64,000 bases of DNA from CAZTTG01 sp964615935 (GTDB taxonomy: Bacteria > Planctomycetota > UBA1135 > GCA-002686595). The stretch is taken from contig CAZTTG010000009.1 of the NCBI GenBank assembly GCA_964615935.1, forward strand, positions 27,440-91,439, written 5' to 3'. The notes beneath the pieces were generated by a model. The model was not told where the DNA came from and made no database searches. It saw nothing but the letters and a program-made list of their open reading frames with translations. Both the position numbers and the translations under genes were made by a program. Shown here in pieces: positions 58,313 to 64,000 of this stretch; the stretch's first letter is position 1, and each line of letters begins with the position of its first letter.

Positions 58313-61300
58313 ATGGCCGACTACCTGCGCACCCCCGTGCTCTCGAAGGAGCACCTGGCCTTCGTCAGCCGGGACGCCCTCTGGATCGCGCCCCGGGAAG
58401 GGGGCCCGGCCGAGCGCCTGACCGCCGGGGAGGAGGAGGTCCTCCAGCCGCGGTTCTCCCCGGACGGCCGCTGGCTGGCCTACGCCTCGGACGCGGAGGG
58501 CACGGCCCAGGTCTTTGTCCTCCCGGCCGGGGGGGGAATCCCCCGACAGCTCAGCTGGGAGGCGGAGGCCTGCGTGCCGGTGGCCTTCCGCCCGGGCGGC
58601 GGCCTGGTCTTCCGCACCACGGCCCGGGGCCACGTCCCGCGCTGCGAGGGCCTCTTCGAGGTTCACCTCGAGGGAGGCGCGCCGCGCCGCCTGCCCGTGG
58701 GGCGCGCGCGGGAGATCGACTTCCTCGACGCGGAGGGAGATCGCGTCGTCCTGGGGCTCAACGCCTCGGACGCGGCCCTGTGGAAGCGCTACCGCGGGGG
58801 GCAGGCCGGAGACCTGTGGATCGGTTCCCTGTCCCGGGGCGAGCTCCGGCGCCTGATCCGGATGGAGGGCGGGCCGGTGCAGCCGGTCTTCGCCGCCGGC
58901 CGCGTGTGGTTCGTCTCCGATCGGGACGGATGCGGCGACGTCTGGTCGTGCACGCCCGAGGGCGAGGACCTGCGGCAGCACACCCGCGGACGCGAGCACT
59001 ACGTGCGCAGCCTGCGCGCCTGCGGGGACGAGCTGGTCCTGGGGAGGGGAGCGGAGATCTTCGTGCTCGACGCGCGCACGGGAGAGGAGCGTCGGCTGGA
59101 GGTCGAGCTGCGCCAGGTGGCGGTGGGGCTGCGGCGCAGCTTCGTCACCGCAGCGGAGAGCCTGGCGGAGCACGAGCTCTCCGCCGACGGCAAGGCCCTG
59201 GCCCTCGGCGTGCGCGGCAAGGCCGTCAGCATGGAGCCCTGGGGGGCCGCGGTGAGCGGGCACGGGCGGCGCTTCGGAGTCCGCTACCGACTGCCACGCT
59301 GGCTGGGGCGCGAGCTGCTGCTGGTCAGCGACGAGGGCGGGGAGGAGGCGGTCGAGATCCACCGGCCGGGCGCGATCGATGCCGCGCAGCGCGTCGAGCT
59401 CTCGGGCGTGCGACGGATCGTGGACCTGATTCCCTGTCCCGTCGGGCGCAGCTTCGCGCTCTCCGACGTCGCCGGACGCCTGCTCCTCGTGGACGCCGAC
59501 TCCTCGGACGCCCCGCGACTCCTGGCGCGCGGCGAGTACGGCCCCGTGCGGGACGCGAGCTGGTCGCACGACGGGCGCTGGCTGGCCTTCGTCCAGTGGG
59601 TGGGCGGCGAGGCGCAGGGCGGGAGGCTGCAGCTCTACGACGCGAGGACCGGCGAGCTCGCCGAGCTGAACGACGGCGAGCTGCCCGTCCGCTCGCCCTC
59701 CTTCGACCCCGATGGCCGCTTCCTATACGTCCTCTCCGAGCGCACCTTCAACCCGGTGGTCGACTCGATCCAGCTCGGGGCGGTCTGCCCGGACGCCACG
59801 CGCCCCTACGCCTTCGTGCTGCGGCGCGACGGGCTCTCGCCCTTCGACCCGCGCTGGCCGGAGCGGCTCGAGCGGGAGGAGAAGGAGCGCGAGAAGAAGC
59901 TCGAGGGCGCCGACGAGGAGGCCAAGAAGCGGCCGCGCCCGGTGGAGATCGATCTGGCCGGCCTGGCCGAGCGCCTGGTGGTCTTCCCGGACGTGGCCGC
60001 CGGCCGCTACTCGAGGCTGCGCGCCTGCTCGGGGGGGGTGCTCTTCCTCGACTGGCCCCGCGCGGGCCTGCTCGATCTCGCCGACGAGGAGCGGGGGGGC
60101 AAGGGGCCCCTCCCGCGGCTGGAGCACCTGGAGCTCAGCAGCGGCAAGCGCACCGAGATCTGCGCCGAGGTCTCGGATTACCAGCTCCGCGGCGAGAAGA
60201 CCCTGATCCGCACCCGCGACGGCCTGCGCATCCTCAAGACCGGCGAGGAGCCCCCCGAGGAGCCCGGACGCGAGGGGAAGAACCCGCAGACCGGATGGGT
60301 CGACCTGGAGCGCGCGCGCGTGGAGATCCGGCCCCAGGCCGAGTGGCGGCAGATGTACCTGGAGGCCTGGCGCCTGCAGCGCGATCGCTTCTGGCGGCGG
60401 GACATGGGCGGGGTGGACTGGGAGGCGATGCGCGACCGCTACCTGCCGCTGCTCGAGCGGGTGGCCACTCGATCGGAGCTGTCGGACGTGATCTGGGAGC
60501 TGCAGGGGGAGCTCTCGACCTCGCACGCCTACGAGATCGGCGGCGACTGGCCGGCCACCAGCGACTGGCCGGTGGGGCTGCTCGGCGCGGAGCTCTCCTG
60601 GGACGGGGATGGCTACCGGGTGGATCGGGTCCTCGAGGGCGATGCCTGGCGGAGGGACGCCGCCTCGCCCCTGGCCCGACCCGGCTCGCGGGTGGAGGAG
60701 GGTGAGCGCATCCTGGCCATCGGGGGACGGCCTCTCGACGAGCGCCATCCGCCCGGCTCGCGAATGGTCGATCAGGCGGGGCGCTGGGTGGAGCTCGAGG
60801 TCGTCGGCCCGGAGGGCGGCGAGCGGAGGCGCGTCCCGGTGCGCTCGCTCGCCACCGAGACGCCGCTGCGCTACCGCGACTGGGTCAAGCGCAACCGCGC
60901 GCGCACGCTGGAGTCGTCCGAGGGTCGGCTGGGCTACCTGCACGTCCCCGACATGGACGCGGCCGGTCTCTCGGAGTTCTTCCGCGCCTTCCGCGCCGAG
61001 TGCCGTCGCCCGGGGCTGATCGTGGACGTGCGCGACAACGCCGGCGGCTACGTCTCCCCCCTGGTCCTCGACTGCCTGAGGCGACGGCCGATCGGCTACG
61101 AGCGACCGCGCCACGGCCGGTGGCAGACCTGGCCGCCCGACGCGGTGCGGGGGCCGGTGGTGGCCCTCTGCAACCAGTACGCCGGCTCGGACGGCGACCT
61201 GTTCTGCCACGCCTTCCGCGCCCTGGGCATCGGGACGCTGGTGGGGGTGCGCACCTGGGGCGGGGTGGTCGGAATCGACGTCGACGGCGCCCTGGCCGAC

Positions 61301-61504
61301 GGCACGGTGGTGACCCAGCCCGAGCACGCCTGCTGGCTGGAGGGCGTCGGCTGGGGCCTGGAGAACCGCGGGGTGGAGCCCGACGTCGAGGTGGAGCTCG
61401 ATCCCGCCTCGGCCGGCGCCGGCCTCGATCCCCAGCTCGACCGGGCCATCGAGGTGGCGCTCGAGCTCCTGGCCGAGAGCCCGGTCGAGGAGCCCCGCTT
61501 CTGA
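58313..61504 (+). CDS. Tricorn-type S41 protease
   Basis: 1063 residues, near the 1071 of the Thermoplasma enzyme. N-terminal beta-propeller blades (about 10-330 and 330-640: SPDGRWLAYASDAEGTAQVFVL, SHDGRWLAFVQW) form the substrate gate. A charged linker (EREEKEREKKLEGADEEAKKR) precedes the core region, with a PDZ-like domain (about 765-850, GEGSR... GERILAIGGRPL) and the S41 hydrolase. The tetrad is intact: Ser737-His738 in STSHAYE, Ser959-Asp960 in YAGSDGD, and Glu1022 in NRGVEPD, matching Ser745, His746, Ser965, Asp966 and Glu1023 of archaeal tricorn. No signal peptide, so it probably degrades peptides in the cytoplasm. Confidence 0.94.
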   Translation: MADYLRTPVLSKEHLAFVSRDALWIAPREGGPAERLTAGEEEVLQPRFSPDGRWLAYASDAEGTAQVFVLPAGGGIPRQLSWEAEACVPVAFRPGGGLVFRTTARGHVPRCEGLFEVHLEGGAPRRLPVGRAREIDFLDAEGDRVVLGLNASDAALWKRYRGGQAGDLWIGSLSRGELRRLIRMEGGPVQPVFAAGRVWFVSDRDGCGDVWSCTPEGEDLRQHTRGREHYVRSLRACGDELVLGRGAEIFVLDARTGEERRLEVELRQVAVGLRRSFVTAAESLAEHELSADGKALALGVRGKAVSMEPWGAAVSGHGRRFGVRYRLPRWLGRELLLVSDEGGEEAVEIHRPGAIDAAQRVELSGVRRIVDLIPCPVGRSFALSDVAGRLLLVDADSSDAPRLLARGEYGPVRDASWSHDGRWLAFVQWVGGEAQGGRLQLYDARTGELAELNDGELPVRSPSFDPDGRFLYVLSERTFNPVVDSIQLGAVCPDATRPYAFVLRRDGLSPFDPRWPERLEREEKEREKKLEGADEEAKKRPRPVEIDLAGLAERLVVFPDVAAGRYSRLRACSGGVLFLDWPRAGLLDLADEERGGKGPLPRLEHLELSSGKRTEICAEVSDYQLRGEKTLIRTRDGLRILKTGEEPPEEPGREGKNPQTGWVDLERARVEIRPQAEWRQMYLEAWRLQRDRFWRRDMGGVDWEAMRDRYLPLLERVATRSELSDVIWELQGELSTSHAYEIGGDWPATSDWPVGLLGAELSWDGDGYRVDRVLEGDAWRRDAASPLARPGSRVEEGERILAIGGRPLDERHPPGSRMVDQAGRWVELEVVGPEGGERRRVPVRSLATETPLRYRDWVKRNRARTLESSEGRLGYLHVPDMDAAGLSEFFRAFRAECRRPGLIVDVRDNAGGYVSPLVLDCLRRRPIGYERPRHGRWQTWPPDAVRGPVVALCNQYAGSDGDLFCHAFRALGIGTLVGVRTWGGVVGIDVDGALADGTVVTQPEHACWLEGVGWGLENRGVEPDVEVELDPASAGAGLDPQLDRAIEVALELLAESPVEEPRF

Positions 61505-61651
61505 GCCGGGGATCCCCAGGGTCGCTCCCGGCCCTGGCGGGGCATCTCCACCCCCCTGGGGGTCAAGCTTCTCTCCCGGACGGTCGATTCTCCTCCCGGG
61601 ATCGGCCCGCGCTCCGGCGGGCCCTCCCCAGCCCCTAGACCCCATCTCCGC

Positions 61652-62629
61652 ATGCCCGCGCTCTTCCCCGGCGACCCGAGCGCCCACGCCGTGTCCACCG
61701 CCTCCCCCCCGACCGCGGACCCCCTGCGCGCTGCGCGTGAGCAGGCCCGCGCGGCCGGCGAGCCGGTGGTGGTCCTGGCGCTGGCCCTCGACACCTTCGA
61801 GCGGCTGGTGGAGCGCTTCGGCGCGCAGGCCGGCGAGCAGGCCCTCGACGGCGTGGCGCGCGGCGTCCTGGAGGAGGCCGGAGCGGCCACCCTGATCGGG
61901 CGCACGCCCTCGGGTGTGCTGGTAGCGCTCCTGCGAGGGGTGCGGGTGGAGGAGGCCCGACCGCTGGCGAGGCGAGTGATCGCGCGGGTGCGCGAGCAGG
62001 GTCTCGAGCTGATGCACCGCCGGGTGGGCCTCAGCCTCAGCATCGGCCTGGCCCACGATGGCGTGGAGGGCCGGCGCTCCTTTGAGGCCCTGCTGCGCGT
62101 GGCCCAGGCCGGGCTCGACGTGGCGCTCGGGGCGGGTGGAGACCGGGTGGGGGAGACCGACCTGTACGGCCTGGTGGAGCGCGAGCTGGCCCTCGAGGAC
62201 GTGCCGGCGGCCTTGCCGCTGGCCGTGGAGCCGGTCCCTCCCCGGGCGGCCGGTGCGGGAGCCCTCATGGCGGCTCTTCCGGAGCAGGAGGAGTGGGAGA
62301 AGGAGCGCGCCTTCGAGGAGATGCGCGGCGAGCTGGAGCAGGCCATCCAGGACAAGGAGCGCGAGCACCAGGGCGAGGTCGAGCTCCTGAGGCGCCGCAT
62401 CGCCAAGCTGGTGGACCAGCTCGGCGCCACCGAGACCGAGCTGGAGGACCTCCACCGGGCCCGGATGGTCGATCCCGGGCAATCCTCGGTCTACCGGTCG
62501 GTACAGGGGCTCTCCCCCAGCGACGCGGCCTTCGCTCGCAAGCGGGAGCTCCTGGAGGCGATCTTCGAGGCGAACACCCGCCTGCGCGAGGCCCTGGAGA
62601 GGGGCGCCGAGGGCCCCTCGGACGCCTGA
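61652..62629 (+). CDS. Degenerate GGDEF-like domain with coiled coil
   Basis: 325 residues. About 35-185 has a diguanylate-cyclase-like arrangement (VVVLALALDTFERLVERFGAQAGEQALDGVARGVLEE, GRTPSGVLVALLRG, RVGLSLSIGLA), but the GGDEF loop is replaced by RTPSG, so no cyclase activity is expected. The rest is a coiled coil (about 205-275, EEWEKERAFEEMRGELEQAIQDKEREHQ) and a helical tail with ARKRELLEAIFEANTRLREAL. No signal peptide. It may bind a nucleotide or protein as a regulator. Isolated between the tricorn gene (147-base gap) and the small acidic protein. Confidence 0.68.
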   Translation: MPALFPGDPSAHAVSTASPPTADPLRAAREQARAAGEPVVVLALALDTFERLVERFGAQAGEQALDGVARGVLEEAGAATLIGRTPSGVLVALLRGVRVEEARPLARRVIARVREQGLELMHRRVGLSLSIGLAHDGVEGRRSFEALLRVAQAGLDVALGAGGDRVGETDLYGLVERELALEDVPAALPLAVEPVPPRAAGAGALMAALPEQEEWEKERAFEEMRGELEQAIQDKEREHQGEVELLRRRIAKLVDQLGATETELEDLHRARMVDPGQSSVYRSVQGLSPSDAAFARKRELLEAIFEANTRLREALERGAEGPSDA

Positions 62630-62852
62630 CGGGCGGGGTCGCGGGATCCGCCCCGGGGGGCCTCGCGGTCTCGGGCCGGGTCGACTAGATTGGGTGGAAC
62701 GGTATGCGGCTGCGGAGCCTCGTCTCCCGGGGAGGTCCTCGCACCCCTTCCTCGCAGCATGCTCGACCGAGGATCGCCCGGGCGTGGCCGGTGGGCCCCG
62801 CAGCCTGCCTTCCCGCTTCGAGTCCTTGAATCCGAGATTCCGAGGCGCAGCC

Positions 62853-63047
62853 ATGCAAGTGGATCACGAGCGCGGTGTGGAGGAGCTCGACTACCGGCGT
62901 GTGCTCGAGCAACTGTCAGCGGGCGATCTCGCCTGCACGGACGGCTTGGGCGAGCAGGAGCTCGAGCAGCTCATCCGCAGGGCGGAGAGCGAGGAGCAGA
63001 GGGAGTACCTGAGCGATCTCCTGCGGACCTTGTCCGAGGAGAATTAG
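62853..63047 (+). CDS. Small acidic protein of unknown function
   Basis: 64 residues from ATG 62853 with GAGGCG ten bases upstream; the longer frame from 62694 has atypical composition and is not supported. The sequence is helical and acidic (RGVEELDYRRVLEQLSAGDLACTDGLGEQELEQLIRRAESEEQREYLSDLLRTLSEE), a composition not expected from chance in this GC-rich DNA. No family is recognised. The YdcF-like gene starts 90 bases downstream on the same strand. Confidence 0.55.
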   Translation: MQVDHERGVEELDYRRVLEQLSAGDLACTDGLGEQELEQLIRRAESEEQREYLSDLLRTLSEEN

Positions 63048-63137
63048 GCACCGGGGGTACGGGCCGTCGCCGAGGCGGCTAGACTCGCGACGCGTCCCGC
63101 AGGCGCGCGCCGGGCGGCGTCTACGCGGGCGGCGGCC

Positions 63138-63887
63138 ATGGTCAGTTTCCTCAAGTCCCTCGTCCTGCCCCCGGCCTCCCTCTTTCTCCTCGCCCTGGCG
63201 GGCCTCCTCCTGGCGCGCCGGCGGCCGCGGCTCGCGCGCGGGTTGATGGGTGGCAGCGCGATCCTGCTGTACCTCCTGTCGACGCCCCTTCTCTCCACGC
63301 AGCTCTTGCGCGGCCTGGAGCATCCGGAGCCCTTCGATCCGACCGCCCGGCCCCTGCGGGCGCAGGCCATCATCGTCCTGGGCGCTGATCACCAGCCGAG
63401 GTCGCCCGAGTACCAAGTGGGGGAGACGCTGGGGCCGATGAGCCTGGAGCGCATTCGCTACGGGGCGCACCTGCAGCGCGTCACCGGTCTGCCCCTGGCG
63501 GTCACCGGTGGCCTCCCCCGGTATGGTTCCGTCCCCCTGGCCGAGCTGATGCGCCGCGCCCTGGAGGAGGAGCTGGGGGTCGGGGTGCGCTGGGTCGAGT
63601 CGGCCTCGGCCAACACCTTCGAGAATGCGCGTCGCACGGCTCCGTTGTTGATTGCGGACGGTATTGAGTGCGTGCTTCTGGTGACGCACGCCTGGCATAT
63701 GCCGCGCGCCCGTTCGGCCTTCGAGGCGAATGGTCTCAGGGTGATTCCTGCGCCGACGGTGTACGAGAGCGCGCCGCGCTGGAGCCCGCGCGAGCTGGTG
63801 CCCTCGGGCAAGGCCCTGCGAAAGAGTGCCTTCGCGTGCCACGAGTGGCTGGGTCGGATTTGGTATCGGTTGCGGTACGGGGGGTAG
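63138..63887 (+). CDS. YdcF/SanA/ElyC-like (DUF218) membrane protein
   Basis: 249 residues. Two membrane segments lie at the N-terminus (about 8-26 and 36-54: LVLPPASLFLLALAGLLLA, GLMGGSAILLYLLSTPLL). The DUF218 domain follows: AQAIIVLGADHQPRS, ERIRYGAHLQRVTGLPLAVTGG, WVESASANTFENARRTAPLL, VLLVTHAWHMPRARSAFEANGL. These proteins affect envelope polymer or cell-wall precursor metabolism in E. coli (ElyC, SanA); the exact reaction is unknown. The frame is complete and ends 113 bases before the window edge. Confidence 0.9.
   Translation: MVSFLKSLVLPPASLFLLALAGLLLARRRPRLARGLMGGSAILLYLLSTPLLSTQLLRGLEHPEPFDPTARPLRAQAIIVLGADHQPRSPEYQVGETLGPMSLERIRYGAHLQRVTGLPLAVTGGLPRYGSVPLAELMRRALEEELGVGVRWVESASANTFENARRTAPLLIADGIECVLLVTHAWHMPRARSAFEANGLRVIPAPTVYESAPRWSPRELVPSGKALRKSAFACHEWLGRIWYRLRYGG

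Positions 63888-64000
<113 letters not shown>

Noticed and set aside
61505..61651. Possible terminator or small RNA after the tricorn gene
   Set aside because: Only short C/G stems such as ACCCC/GGGGT are visible; not above background for this composition.
62694..62852. N-terminal extension of the small acidic protein
   Set aside because: The extension has a different, Arg/Pro/Ser-rich composition typical of shadow frames.

Overview
The window is about 70% GC and carries roughly 48 genes, many for exported proteins. Gene content points to Planctomycetota, most likely the Saltatorellus/Poly30-type lineage. The reasons are CotH kinases with lamin-tail domains, a recurrent C-terminal domain ending in a WYRDP...GLTDA(I/V)EF signature, Tat-exported Gfo/Idh/MocA and TIM-barrel sugar enzymes, caspase and CHAT proteins, and beta-helix lipoproteins. 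This taxonomy is inferred from recognised families and was not tested by search. The last ~110 bases collapse into G/C homopolymer, so the right edge looks like a contig end. No tRNA, rRNA, CRISPR array or transposase was found.

Layout. 1-8.3 kb: a CotH/lamin-tail protein cut by the left edge, then VTC-domain polyphosphate polymerase, DUF4956 membrane protein, HlyD-like protein and a second CotH/lamin-tail protein. A beta-propeller gene follows; its 5' end is made of fragments of the CotH gene and it is interrupted by an in-frame TAG. 8.3-23.2 kb: a 29-bp-armed inverted repeat, then mostly monocistronic genes (toroid-fold protein, methyltransferase, GH109-like oxidoreductase, BNR/VPS10-like protein, carbamate kinase, two beta-helix proteins, MFS transporter, oligopeptidase B-like lipoprotein). 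23.2-26.9 kb: a three-gene sugar ABC importer operon. 26.9-30.2 kb: a GIY-YIG protein in a compositionally different patch and a large multidomain exported protein.

30.3-38.0 kb: two caspase-fold lipoproteins in tandem, abutting a convergent 1448-residue PPC-TPR-CHAT protein. Three clan CD peptidase-fold proteins side by side make this the best candidate for an undescribed system. 38.1-45.3 kb: alpha-L-fucosidase, TIM-barrel isomerase, metallophosphoesterase with a coupled unknown gene, GT2 glycosyltransferase with a coupled methyltransferase, and a secreted protein with the lineage C-terminal domain.

45.4-54.9 kb: a lipoprotein, a BtpA-family protein, then a type IV pilus/type II secretion-like operon: PilV-, PilW- and PilX-like pseudopilins (the last split by a second in-frame TAG), HEAT-repeat protein, HAMP membrane protein, PilB/GspE ATPase and a degenerate receiver. 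54.9-63.9 kb: an M16-like protein lacking its zinc motif, MoaB, TetR, a tricorn-type protease with its catalytic tetrad, a degenerate GGDEF-like coiled-coil protein, a small acidic protein and a YdcF/SanA protein.

Genes are often coupled by ATGA or TGATG overlaps, and strong Shine-Dalgarno sites are uncommon. TAG is used as an ordinary stop by many intact genes, so the two internal TAGs do not imply a changed genetic code.
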